Position numbers and translations under genes: made by a program. From assembly GCA_029216955.1 (NCBI GenBank), contig JANAVB010016199.1, forward strand, positions 12,845,489-12,909,488: a stretch of DNA of 64,000 nt. Direction: 5' to 3'. The stretch comes from Iris pallida. Lineage: Eukaryota; Streptophyta; Magnoliopsida; Asparagales; Iridaceae. The stretch's first letter is position 1; every line of letters starts with the position of its first letter. Under the pieces are notes generated by a model. That model was not told where the DNA came from and did no database searches. It saw only the letters and a list, made by a program, of their open reading frames with translations. Below are positions 34,317 to 45,755 of this stretch, in pieces.

Positions 34317-36123
34317 TATTCTATATATTTATGCATGTGAGTATATATATACGAATACATACACAATAGGTATATAGGTATAACTATGTATAAAAGAAAA
34401 GAATAAAAGAAAAAACAAAACAAATAACCCAACCCGATCCCAGGCCTGAGCCATTCGGCCCAGCCAGCCCATTTCACCCCCAAGCTCACCACCCGAGCTG
34501 AAAACCCAACCCTTTCTAAAACCCGACCGTGTAATACATACGGGTGCATATATACAGAGATAGATCGAGAGATCGAGAGAGGAGGATACAAAAACCTAAC
34601 CCTAAAGCCTTGCCGACACCCCAGCCCTTCACGCCACCATGGGCGCCACCGCGCGCGGCCACGACCGCGCCACAGCCGTGCGCACAGCAGCAAACAGCAG
34701 CAGCAGTACAATATGGGAGGCAGCAGCAATGCGACTTCACGGTACGTTTTCTTCCAAATCGCTTAATGAAATGCATTTTCGTAAAATTCTACGTGAAGCC
34801 CAGTTGACCCTCTTGAAACCATAGTAGATGGATTCTCAGTTAGACAACCAATCTGGCCAGAAAATTGATGTAAAAATTGACGAAACTCTGTTTGTAAACA
34901 GAGCTATCACTATACTACGACCCCAACTTGGAAGACAAAATTCGATCGATCTAACGAAAAACCTAGTAATCTATTTGAACAGACCTATAGAAAACCTATA
35001 GGATATGGAAACCTAATTATTAGTTTTATTTTTAGGGGTTTAAGCAGTATGATAAATCGACTTGAAAATAGAGAAAAACCCCAAAAACTGTTTTCAAAAA
35101 ACTTAAAAATCTCTCGATACGACGTGTGTCCCGCCAATCCGGGCGACGTGGTCGCAAACCAAAGGCATCGAAAGGTGCGTATCGGCTTCGTAGATGTGTG
35201 GGCTTTGACAGAATTCAAATTGGTCGCGTTTGCGCGACAAATTTGATGCGTATCCGTCGAAATTCACTGTATCGACCTCTGTACAAATTTTCTAATTAGT
35301 TTGTACACATTCGCCAGATCGAGACAAAACTTACGCCAACAGGACCGTATCATTTTTTTGGTCCTGTATGCCAAGTTTGGTCCGATTCTGAGACAGTTGA
35401 TCGGATCGTCGTTTCGTGGGCCCTACGATCCAATTCAACGGACGATTTCGTGCACGGCCCACCGAAATCCAAAATAAGACATACCATTAGGTTCGTATCA
35501 TCAAAACGAATCTATAAACATATAGTTTGACGAATTTAGAGACCATTGACTCTGGCACACTTTTCGGTACAAAGCGGGTCCAACGGCGGACACCGTTTTG
35601 GCCCAAAATTACCGTTTTGCTCCTGTGTCCAGAATTGGACTTAAGGATAGGCAATCCTAGCTAATTTGACTATTCTGAGAATGTTGGCAATGTCTGTTTT
35701 AGCTTTCGGAGATAGTTGTCATAATTTGGACTTTATGGCTTAGTAGTTGACGGCATATTGTTGGTTCTTCGTGCTACCACCAGGCAAGTATACCTTGCCT
35801 CCCTCTACAGTCTATTATCATGCTTATAGATATCCTATTGTTATCATGTTATCTTTCAATTTCTCTAGTTGCTATGGATTTATATGTTATCTTTAGTTCT
35901 CTAATTAAATTGACTTGATATGTTTTCTTCATACCATGTTCACCTGTTTATTATCTGCTTGACTTGATAGTGTAGTATACCAGCTTATTCACATTATAGT
36001 CCATGATAGAGCAGTCCTTACATGTGTCATGATTGAGTTGTACCGTGTCGTCACCTGTATCTTGACTGAGTCGTGTCTACAAGTATGTGTGATTGAACTG
36101 TTATTCCTGTACCGTTTTCTCAA

Positions 36124-36330
36124 CCTGCGAGTCCACAATCGTGGCGAGGGTTGACCGTTTGCACCTGCGAGTCCAAACTCAGGGTGAGGGTGTTTGTCTT
36201 GATCTGTTTGCACCTGCGAGTCCACACTCGGGGCGAGGGTGTTTGTCGTGAACTAACCTGCGAGTCCACACTCGGGACGAGGGTTAGTGATTAGTTCAAA
36301 CCTGCGAGTCCACACTTGGGGCGAGGGTTT
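36124..36330. repeat. Five-copy minisatellite in LTR B'
   Basis: CCTGCGAGTCCACACTCG followed by GGGCGAGGGT recurs at 36124, 36164, 36213, 36257 and 36301 (spacing 40-49 bp) with short variable gaps. The unit contains CGAGT...ACTCG, which could fold. Confidence 0.9.
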
Positions 36331-37162
36331 GGTATTCCATTGATCTCTTGTTCTTCCAGCAGTTTATTTATGCATAGTTGATCCCGTATTCGTGTTCATA
36401 GTCACATGTCAGTAGCCACATGTCAGTCTCATGTCTAATTTTTTGTTTATATTCCATTTATATTCTTATGCATGATTAAACTGATATATAGGCATATTTT
36501 TATGTATTTTGCTATGTCCCCTGAGGACCTGATGATCTCTTCAGGTTAGTTATTGCATGGAGTAGTTAGCAGTTCTGGATGGCGGATGATTATGACACTT
36601 ATGGGTTTCAGATAATTACGATATTGCTTACGAGATTCAGGTATTGATACCATGTTTATTATCTAGCCCGTGCTTTCCTTTCATTATCATGAGATATCCT
36701 GCTTATTGTTTCAGTTTGTAGACTCTTGTTATATTCTTTGGAGTCTTATCGGACATTATGCTAGTGGACTGCAGACCACGACCCATAGTTGTTCATTCCT
36801 GCTTATATTACTCTTGTGGATTTGAGATATAGTTTGCCTTGACATGGTTAGGCACATTACCATAGTCCAGACAACGTTTATGTATTCGAGTTGGACTGGA
36901 GTCCGCTTGATGCGTAGCTGGCTTACTCACGTGCTTGCATCCAAAAAGCGGGTGCGGGTCATGACAATGATTAACAATCTAAAAGATTTATCAACTTACT
37001 ATTAGCAGAAAACATTCATTCCAAAAACACATATTTTTATTAGGTGTGAAAAATTAGAAAAATAAGTCTTCGTCTACTCACCCAGATCAATCATCTTCTA
37101 TTCCAGAGTCAGCAATCCGATCTCTCTATCTATCTAGTGCCTTCGCGGAGCTGGGCACTACA

Positions 37163-37833
37163 CCATGATGACTTTTAAAGTTGGTACTTAGTAATTCGAT
37201 CCCACGACTTGGGTAAGCGATGACTTGGGTAAAATAGGTCACATTTATACTGGCACATAGATTATGCACTTGCGGTCATAGTCTTGTTGCTCCCGCGGTC
37301 GAATAGCTTATCATAGCATGTGCTCCCCATGATTTCAATACGGGCCATATGGTTTATGGTACGAGTTAAGGCATGCAAAGAACACAGTTATTCAAGTTGA
37401 GCATGTGCATGTCCCTACGGTTTCAAGGCCCATCATAGAGTATGATACAGTTTATGTAGCACTTCAAAGGAACATATTTGTTCGAGTTGAGTAGGAGGGC
37501 TATCAAAATAGTTATTTTTGAGTTGAGTCAGAAAAGAGTATCATTAAAATTTCATACGACCGTTTGTCGCCGAGGCGGTCCCTCGTTTAGGGGTCTCCAA
37601 AGAAGTAAGAAAGTATGGTTTATGATCAAGGAAGAACACTGGTTTAAGTCATATGGTGAGTTAGGTAGGTACCACTCTATGATTATTGGATAACTTGTCG
37701 ACAAGGTTTCGCATCCTCGAACAACAACCTAGGGCCATAGGACCGTTTCGGCCTAGGAGGAAAGCATGGTAGTTGAACTGGAATGACCGCTCAGGTGATT
37801 CAAGATTTTCGACGTGGCTCGCTACTCGTGCCG
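37163..37833 (+). repeat. 3' LTR of element C, right piece
   Basis: Matches 16207-16880 of the 5' copy (for example CACATTTATACTGGCACATAGA, CCTAGGAGGAAAGCA). The match stops at about 37833, where a copia LTR starts, and the terminal part of LTR C is not found further right. Confidence 0.85.
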
Positions 37834-38802
37834 TGTTGGCACAAAGTGTCGTGATCAACCTAATTCTGATAATCAACAAAACTTAGCTTAATACAAACAA
37901 GCCAAGTTACAAGAAGAATTAACTTACTCAAAAGAATGGACAACCGCTTCATCACGTTGATCATCAAGATGTCTTCTTTCTTGTTTATTCTTCAATGTAA
38001 TCTTACATTTTATTGAGTCTAGGACATGTTGTAATCATACTGGAAATCCAAACTCCACTCGATCCATGAATAGTCCACTCAAAATAAGCCTGAAGCCCAA
38101 TCGAAAAAAGCCCAACCCACTCCACCAAAGAAATTCGAAAATAGCCAAAAGATTTATTCCTATTTTGTAATCGAATCGGGCCGAGCTCACCCCGAACTCG
38201 GTTTGTCCAAGTCTTGGATATCCAGACATTTGTGAAATTCTATATTTTGTGGTCCCCAACGTTAAAAAAAATTTCAAATATCCATCAGAATTTTGGCAGA
38301 ACTCTATCCACAAAAATCCTATAAATAGAGACAAATTTTTACATTCTTACTCACTCACCTATAATTCATTCTTCTATCCTATAGTGAGAAATCTCTGAGC
38401 TTTAACCTTTCCATCTCCAAGATTAACTCACTCAGCCTTCTAGTTCCAAGTGCAATCTCGGTTTGAAGTTTGAAAAGAGTTGTACAAGCTTGGTTTATAA
38501 AAGCTTCTTTCTATTTTGAAATCAACGAGCCCTTCGGAATAAAAGCTCATGGTTGAAGTCGTTGTGCCTTTGAATAAAAGCACAAGGTATAAGGAGCTGC
38601 AACCGCTTCAGATTCAAAGCTTGTGTTTCACTATTGTGACTATAGTGGATTCAACTCCGAGCTATAGTTCTCGGGCCTGGACTAGTCCTTTCAGAGGAAA
38701 ACCAGGATAAAATCTCTGCCTTCACTTTAAATAATTTTTATTGGATAGATATTTCCGATGTAACCTATTGACCCCCCTCTAGTGTTGCCTAACGATCCTA
38801 CA
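37834..38802 (+). repeat. Copia (SIRE-like) 5' LTR
   Basis: It starts TGTTGGCACAAAGTG and ends GATCCTACA, two bases before the primer site. TATAAATA at 38320-38327 is the likely promoter, with the transcript start expected about 30 bp later. Confidence 0.82.
38320..38327 (+). promoter_or_regulatory. TATA box of copia LTR
   Basis: CCTATAAATAGAGAC lies in the last half of the LTR. Confidence 0.7.
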
Positions 38803-38804
38803 AT

Positions 38805-38816
38805 TGGTATCAGAGC
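38805..38816 (+). promoter_or_regulatory. Primer binding site of the SIRE-like copia
   Basis: TGGTATCAGAGC is the unmodified initiator-Met tRNA site, 2 bp after the LTR. Confidence 0.92.
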
Positions 38817-38902
38817 AAGGTTCCCTCTTTTGGTATTACTGAAAATACTATTTGGTACTAGAGCTCAGTCTCTTATTACCAGGATTAACATCCGTAGAGA
38901 CC

Positions 38903-40078
38903 ATGGCAACTATTAAATCTATCCATACCAACTTTGGTGAAGGCCAGCTATCAAATAAGCCACCTTTATTTGACGGTTCTGACTATATCTTTTGGAAAGC
39001 TCATATGAACATCTATTTGAAATCTATTAGTTTTGGAGTATGGTCAAATATTACTAATGGCTTTGAAAAGATCGACAAAACAGATAAGGACTACTCTGAA
39101 GAAGAAAAGAAAGAAACAAGCAATGATGCAAAGGCGATGTACATCCTCTACTGTGCCCTAAGCAAAACTGAGTTCAGTCATATCTCTACATGCATTACCG
39201 CACATAAGATATAGGAACAACTGAAGGCGACATATGACGAATCTGAAGAAAAATATCACACAACTGTACATTCCTACTAAACTGAAGCAAACTTAGAGAA
39301 AGAAGTAGACACTTCGTGCAAGAACGATGTCGACAATCCTTAACATACTATAAACTTGTGCCTAATGTTAAGTGAGGTAAACAATGAGTCATCAATTGAT
39401 AAATTTTCTTATAATGAACTATCAAATGCCTTTCATGATCTATTCGATGCCCATGAAAAAGTTCTTGATAAATACAACCAAACAAAGAAAGATATCATGT
39501 CTTATAAGCTTGAAATTAAAAAGCTTACTTGCATGCGAGACAATGTACAAAGTACTTCTACTCAACTATGCTGAACTATCCATACTTAAGCTTAGATTGC
39601 ATGATGCTCTTGAATGCTCCGAAAAAGAGTATTAAAAAAATGCTAAACTTAAGGAGGAATTAGAATCAGAAAGGAAGAAGCATTTTATTACATCAAGATT
39701 AGTTGACACACTCACTACTAAACAGAATAATCTGATTGCAAACTCTAAAAAGTTAGATATTAGATTGGGAAAGCATGCAATACAACCTGTGTCTCAGTCT
39801 AGCACTAAACATGTGACCAGTCACAAAGTCACACATAACTGATCACGCGTAAAAAAAACTAGCAAATCCAGTCATGCTCTTATCTATACACAAACACAGA
39901 AGAAATACTTTGTCCCACAACACAACTACACACCTACTTCAGATTCAGGTAATCACATTATATGCCATTATTGCAATATGAAAGGTCATACGTCACATGT
40001 GTATAATGCTAAGAAATTAGTAAATAGAACTATCTTTGTATGGGTTCCTAAAGCTAATAATTGTGGATCCAAACACTA
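38903..40078 (+). pseudogene. SIRE-like copia gag, broken
   Basis: The ATG at 38903 begins MATIKSIHTNFGEGQ, followed by KPPLFDGSDYIFWKAHMNIY, the standard N-terminal landmark of copia Gag (DUF4219/UBN2 type). A TAG at 39212 falls in a position where such gags have Trp. Further stops and a frameshift near 39570 follow. The middle part (KFSYNELSNAFHDLFDAHEK, then LEIKKLTCMRDN) is a coiled-coil-like stretch typical of SIRE gags. A zinc knuckle near 39960 reads CHYCNMKGHTSHVY, with Tyr replacing the last Cys. IFVWVPKANN closes it before the stop at 40076. It should form particles in an intact element; here it cannot be translated whole. Confidence 0.83.
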
Positions 40079-41556
40079 GATACCAGGAATATTTTCTAAC
40101 CATGTATGTGGAATGTTTTGCCGAGAAACGACGTAACCTCAAAGGAACCATTGGTGATTGCAAAGGCTATAATGGTTATCACTCAAGCAATTACACCAAC
40201 GTACTCAAGGTCATTAGAACCACTATGGTATCATGCTAAACCAGTCACTCTAAATTGTTTACTCGTATATAGAGCATGTTATAACATATATGACATTCTA
40301 CATGATGCACTTCCTTATGATGTTTATACTTACACATATAGATGCTCAGTATTATCAATTACTCATGCACTTAACCTATAAGAATTCTGGATTGATTGAA
40401 TTTAATTTATTTTGATAAGATTTGATATTGTTAATTTCTAAATTCAATGAATTTTCTAATGCATAAGTCTTTATTGAATCTACAGTTATTAAAGAAGAGA
40501 TTTATTTTTGTGTACAAGTCGAAAGGGTCCTTCTGTCATAAAGGCGTAACAACCTAAGAGACACGGTGCCAAGTGTCTTCGAAATGCTGCTAGCTGAGAA
40601 CCGACCTCTACAGCTAACTCAAGATTAAATCTACACTTTATAAACCAAATGATTTATTAGACCGAATGCAAAACTTATTCCTGGATATCTATTGATACTT
40701 TAGCTTCTGATAATTTTGATTATTTGTCACAGGATTATTCTTTTACTATACATGATTCTATGATTATCTAATAGAATATTATGACTTTTGTGATTTGGAA
40801 TTTTAAAGGTTGCGTAATATTCTATTAAGCTTTATCTTTCTTGATCATGAATTATTTTCGAGATTTTATTACTTTCCTTATTACAAGTTATTGACTACCT
40901 ATAGCAGTAAATTCTTTGCAGGAAAAATTTATTTCACTCACAAAGCATTTCTTCTCTTTAAACCTACGGTCTTCAGATGGATACCGTGTTAAGGCTAAAA
41001 AGCAAAGAAATCAACTCAATTAAAGAAATTATACGGATTATAATGCTTATATTTTTTGAATTTGAATTTCGAATCTGTTCGATATTAAAGACAACCTTTT
41101 TATATTTTGTATTTCAAAATTTGTCTGTTACTTAAATACTATGTCCATTACTTAATTCATTAATAGCCTTTATAATATATTTATTAAAACTTGTTTAAAA
41201 CATGGTAAAAACCTCAGGCAGAGCTAGGATAGAGTTCAGACTGAACTCGATCCAGGCTCCAACCCGAGTTCGGGCCGAACTCGCTTGCACACGTTCCAGA
41301 ACAACAACAGCTCTCGGGAGGGGTTCTTTTACATAAAAACCTCTTTCTTTCATCTTCTTCCTCACACGAAAATAACCCAAATTCAAAACCCTAACCCTGG
41401 CTTGGTGGATCTTGGTCCCTAAGATCTCACATCATCTTAAATATTGGATTTTGAATCCTCTTGGGTTTCTTTACTTCTCTTCCAAATCTTGAGGTATAAT
41501 TTCTTCTTCTCTCTCTTTCTCTCTTCCTTAATCTCTTTGGCACCCAAAATCTCTAA
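40079..41556 (+). other. No gene seen (AT-rich, unassigned)
   Basis: There is no recognisable copia pol. A pyrimidine-rich stretch at 41490-41530 (TTCTTCTTCTCTCTC) resembles a plant 5' leader and immediately precedes the transposon-domain ORF, so 41390-41556 may be that ORF's leader. The remainder is unassigned. Confidence 0.5.
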
Positions 41557-42258
41557 AAGAGAAAGGAAGAGGCCTCTTCTTCAAACCCACCTCAAGATGA
41601 TATTCAACACTCATTGTTTTCACCCGTGAGACCAAGTCCGGGAGAATTTGATGGATTTATCTTTCCATCTATTGAAAACTCTATTGCATGGTTCAAGGAC
41701 TATGTTAAGAGGAATATTTACACTATACATCCTATAAACTTCGTCATTTTTCATGATTACAAAACTAAATTTAAAGAATTCCATCTTCCCAACCTAGTCT
41801 CTACTAGGAAACGAGTCTGCATCAATGCCATTAGGATGTTCTACTGTAACTTATCCTATAAAGATGGTGTCATCTATTCTAGAGTCAGAGGGATAGACAT
41901 GGAGTTTGATGCTAAACGCTTGGGCGAGATCCTTGGTATCCCCAACGAAGGAGAAGCCCTAGGGAGTATCACTACTCTTGACTTAGAGGATGGAACGGAC
42001 ATTGACTCCTTTCGTGACATTCTCTGTGCCCCTTATCGTGGTTCCGCGGGAAAGTTCCATGTTCACTATTTTAACCAATACCACTATGAGCTTCACCAGA
42101 TTATTTTTTCGACAATCATTCCCAAGAAATCTTCTACTGACAAGGTATCTTCTTTCGAGATGTCCGCCCTATATGTAACTGCTCTTCCCAGATTTTCAAA
42201 TTTTTTATTTTTATTTTTTATTATTTTAATTATTGTTTTTAAAGGTAATTCTTGTTGA
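41557..42258 (+). pseudogene. ORF resembling the putative plant transposon protein domain
   Basis: The frame is open from just after a TAA at 41554 to a stop at 42256, with no in-frame ATG at a sensible start. It begins KRKEEASSSNPP, continues SPVRPSPGEFDGFIFPS, then WFKDYVKRNIYTIHPINF, CINAIRMFYCNLSYKDGVIY and RVRGIDMEFDAKRLGEILG followed by IPNEG. The FYCNL...VRG...LGEILGIP pattern resembles the domain annotated in plants as putative plant transposon protein (Pfam Transposase_32 type). Its biochemistry is not established and it is usually found beside retroelements. The last 20 residues (FLFLFFIILIIVF) look like run-on into AT-rich DNA. The ORF may be captured cargo of the copia element or a separate transposon fragment. 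Confidence 0.55.
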
Positions 42259-42838
42259 GACTTTGTGAATAATATTTTATGATTAATTTTTTTTATATCA
42301 AAAACTAGTTTAAATTAAATATTTTGAGAGTAATCATCTTGTTTTAATAACAATATTTTATTAAATAAAATTATTGGAATTATGAAAGATGTTTGTTTAT
42401 TAATTTGGATTTTTATTAAATATTGGCTTCAAAAATGGTTTTTGGAAAAAGATAAATATTTTCTATTAATAAAAAGATTTGTTAAAAGTACTTTAAATAG
42501 AATTTTGGATTTATAAAAATATACTTTACGTTATTTGATGGCAACGTATATTATTTTGTAGTAATTAATTATTTGATTTATTTGAATTTATATGGTTTAA
42601 ATTATTGGATATTATTGAATATTATTTTGAAGTTATTATAGTGATCACATAATTTATTTAGATTTTAAATTAATTACTTAATGATATCAAATATGCAATT
42701 TAAATTATTTTGATAGATAGTAAATATTATTAAATTAAATATTATTATTTATTAGTAGATTATGATAAAATTAAGTTCGATTTAAACATTTATTGGATTT
42801 AAATTAAAGGAAAGGTTTTATCTACTCAGAATCTTAAA
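42259..42838 (+). repeat. Fragment of an LTR B-like U3
   Basis: AT-rich sequence resembling 22560-23040 of solo LTR B. In both, TTATTTGATTTATTTGAATTTATA-like text and AGATTATGAT...TTTAAATTAAAGGAAAGG...TTTATCTA occur in the same order. Neither LTR terminus is present. It ends abruptly at the copia RNase H at 42839. Confidence 0.6.
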
Positions 42839-43240
42839 GTGGAGCCATAGTATGGAGGATCATCAAGCAAAAATGTATTGTTGATTCTACCATTGAAGTC
42901 GAGTATGTGGCAGCCTCTGAGGCAGCCAAAGAAGCAATTTGGCTTAGAAACTTCCTATTAGAGTTGGATGTGGTACCTAGTTTGCCTAAGACTATTATAC
43001 TTTATTGTGATAATAGTGGTGCAATTGAAACTCGAAGGAACCACGAGCCCATAAGACATGTAAACACATTGAGAATAAGTACCACTTGATACGAGATATC
43101 GTAAAAAGATGAGATGTTGCTGTGACCAAGATAACAATAGCAGACAACCTATAGCTGATCCCTTTACAAAGAGCTTACCGGCTAAGGCTTTTAATAGTCA
43201 TGTTGAGGGAATGGGAGCCAGATGCATAGTCTGGCTTTAA
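42839..43240 (+). pseudogene. Copia RNase H, C-terminal fragment
   Basis: RNase H removes the RNA strand during reverse transcription. The frame opens GAIVWRIIKQKCIVDSTIEV followed by EYVAASEAAKEAIWLRNFL and ILYCDNSGAIETRRNHEPIR, the standard copia order (STxEAEY, AAKEAxWL, LYCDNSGA). Frame shifts near 43055 and 43090 lead into text equivalent to the KYHLIR and DPFTKSLPAK landmarks at the end of copia polyproteins (43080-43200). All upstream pol is absent. Confidence 0.87.
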
Positions 43241-43298
43241 GTATAAGTGAGAGATTTATAACAGTATACTAAAAAGCAATTTGAGTCTAAGTGGAAAA

Positions 43299-44600
43299 TT
43301 GGTCGGGTTTATATACTAAAAGCATCACTTTTGCATTAACTATATTTTTCTTTATTTTTGAATGAGAATCATATGGGCAAATGTTGGCATTTTATATTTA
43401 TTATATGTTAATACAAGTGTCTGATATTCTACATTGTAGATAATATGGTGTGTGGTGACACACAACAGATCATATTATCAGTCCCTTGTAGAATATATAA
43501 ATGGTTCACAACCTAGATGTATTTGGACAAACCATTGGTAAGGTTGTAGTGTAATCTGACATTAGTTTGTCATGACTATAGGTTTATACTAGTACACTTT
43601 GTGTGTATTGAACATAACCACTTGAGGTTGTTCTCTTTGTACTGACTACATAAGAGAATAAATACCTATGTTATTATGGATGCTTGTGCTCTTAATCAGG
43701 ATATAATAACAGACTTGTATATGTAGTGTGCATTACTTTGATTCATAAAAAAGTGAGATTCATAATGAGTCAATACCTCTATGAATTGGGTAATGACATT
43801 ATGTGTATGATGGGTTGTTGATTATAAAAGGAATCCATGATCTGATGTATCGGATTAATGATGTCCCCTTAAGGAACTCATAAGGATTGTCATGTAAACC
43901 CTGCAGGTAGATTATATCTGACATGAAAAATAAAGTTGAGTGGTACTACTTAAGAATAAAAGATATCGATCAATGTAGTTGTCAGTAACTTATTTTGATT
44001 GACGGATATTCGATATCTTAATATGGGGAGATAAACAAGCATATAATAAGAACAAGCCCATAAACATAATTTGGGATTAGGAAGGTAGTACAATAATATT
44101 TCTTTAGTGGATCGAGCTATTGTTAACAGGCATGGGTTGTATATTCAGACTGAACATGGTATACCTAGACCCGTTAGGAGACCTAAACCTAATTTCTCCT
44201 CACGGTCCCTGCTGTAGCGTATATATACCCTCTATTCTCTGACCGTCATATGTATCTTAAGAAGAGCATCTTTCTTTAATTCGTTCATCACGAGAGGAGA
44301 GAAAGGAAGCAAAACCAAGGGAAGAAAAGGTTGGGAGATCGTCGCCCACACGACATCCAACCTGAGGAAGAAATACGTGCAAAAGATCTTGGGGTCGCTA
44401 ACTGCTCGAGGTTGCTAGAAACTGTCGTCTTCTTCTCATCGCAGGTATAATTCGTGAACCCTAGTTTTTGCCTATGAAGGGTTAGAACACATTTTAAATC
44501 TGTTAGCGTTCTATTGATCAATATGCACACCAATCCATGGTCATGGGAATCCTTAGTTCCATCACCCTCAACCTTCCTTCTGCACACGAGATCAACGAAT
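43299..44600 (+). repeat. 3' LTR of the second copia (right end uncertain)
   Basis: It begins near TTGGTCGGGTTTATATAC just after a purine tract. TATATATACCCTC near 44220 is a likely TATA region. The following GAGAGGAGAGAAAGG and CCCTAGTTTTTGCC belong to a transcribed leader. No second copy is available to set its end. The 44288-44823 open frames on the minus strand are not supported. Confidence 0.55.
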
Positions 44601-45005
44601 ATTGACGTCAATGTAGACCTATTCCGATAGTAGTCGTTTATCAACGTTGGAGACAATTGTCGATCATGTTGATGGTGGACCATGACGACAATTTCTTTTC
44701 CACACCATAAATAAAACTTCTCCATGCAAGATGGTGTACCGCACTAGAACCTGAGAGGAAGTCGATTGAACTTAAAAATTCAAAAACTTGTCTACCCGGC
44801 AAGTAGTCGATTGTAAGAGCCATCTGTTGTCATTGCTCCTAAGGGTAGACCAGAAATAAGACTTACCAGAAAATAGAAGAAGAAGAAGAAGAAGCTAGTC
44901 TACTAAGAGAGATCTATCATTATTTGAGCATATTGAACGAAGCGTAAAAAGGGTCGTCGGTTCGAAGAGGAAGAGTAAGCTCCATGTTCAAAAAAATAAA
45001 CAGAA
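44600..45005. other. Unassigned; short (GAA)n run
   Basis: Nothing recognisable except GAAGAAGAAGAAGAAG near 44878-44895. It may be the degraded 5' part of the OTU-like gene. Confidence 0.4.
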
Positions 45006-45562
45006 AATGAGCATTGTAACATTATTTGCATTTTGCCTGCGATACGGAAATACATTTGGTTCACTGATGATGTTCCTAAATATGGACATTGTAGATTTTA
45101 TGTGCTTGCAAGACATCTTTGCTATTCCGATAAAGACGGATGGAAACATGTTAGAGCAGAGCTATACGAGGAGTTGGAGTCTCGTCTTCCCTTCTACATC
45201 AAATTGCTCAGCCAAGATACTGTTGGAGAATTGTTGACAAGCATTCCATGCGCTGATCTTATTACTGGAGAAGAACATTACATGGACGTACCTTCTGCTG
45301 TATTTTATTTTCTAACAAGTACAAGATACCAATTATCCTACTTTCAGAGGACATTAACAATACATTCTTTCCAATGTGCGCTCCTCCGACCGACTATAGT
45401 TTATCCAATCTATGTATAATTGGACTTGATGGAAATCACTTTATCGTCCCGAGGTTGATCAGTCATTCTCATATTCCTCTCCCTGCTTCACTTTGGTATA
45501 AACATGCTCCGGAAGAAGCGATCGCTTGGACGACACCTTATACCGATGCAATAAATGTCTAA
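45006..45562 (+). pseudogene. OTU-like cysteine protease remnant
   Basis: OTU proteases remove ubiquitin; plant OTU domains also occur next to Mutator-like transposases. The first part reads LPAIRKYIWFTDDVPKYGHC, then RFYVLARHLCYSDKDGWKHV and RAELYEELESRLPFYIKLL. This matches the OTU N-terminal layout in which the catalytic Cys follows a DG-H pair; here the usual Asp-Gly is Tyr-Gly. After a frameshift near 45305 the sense continues as IPIILLSEDINNTFFPMCAP then GLDGNHFIVPRL, whose NHF His fits the catalytic His. It ends in a TAA at 45560. There is no credible start codon. It is truncated at left and followed by the element 0 LTR remnant at 45756, and is most likely transposon-associated. Confidence 0.6.
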
Positions 45563-45755
45563 AAGAATATAATGAAGATAATGGACCCTATACCGATGCC
45601 TATGGATCACTATAATGTTTTAGTTGACTGATGTATCGGTGTATTTGTATGTTGATATTTCTAAGTTTTGTAACATTTTGCAAATATGTAATATATCGAA
45701 GAATGGAAGAAATATAGTACTTTGTAACTTGTATCAATGTCTTTGTAACTTGTAT

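Larger units (their letters stand above)
37834..41556 (+). mobile_element. SIRE-like Ty1/copia element: 5' LTR, gag, no pol
   Basis: A 969 bp LTR, an intact initiator-Met primer site and a SIRE-type gag are followed by about 1.5 kb without any copia protease, integrase or polymerase wording. No 3' LTR copy is found in the window, so the right limit is arbitrary. It is either a gag-only derivative or a truncated copy. Confidence 0.72.
42839..44600 (+). mobile_element. 3' end of a second Ty1/copia element
   Basis: It contains the RNase H C-terminal part (42839-43240), a purine-rich tract near 43288-43298 and a 3' LTR beginning about 43299. The left break joins LTR-like DNA directly. The right end is not resolved. 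Confidence 0.75.

Noticed and set aside
36124..36330. CRISPR-like array of five repeats with short spacers
   Set aside because: The window is plant nuclear DNA, the spacers are related to each other and shorter than the repeats, and no cas-like gene exists. It is a minisatellite.
40036..40381. Frames directly after the copia gag as a possible protease
   Set aside because: No Asp-Ser/Thr-Gly site or integrase wording follows; frames are short and stop-rich.
41388..41400. Telomere-like CCCTAACCCT (also near 34594)
   Set aside because: Only one to two units; no interstitial telomere tract.
44288..44823. 145-codon minus-strand frame near the second copia LTR
   Set aside because: It lies antisense to an LTR leader, has no family resemblance and overlaps another frame.
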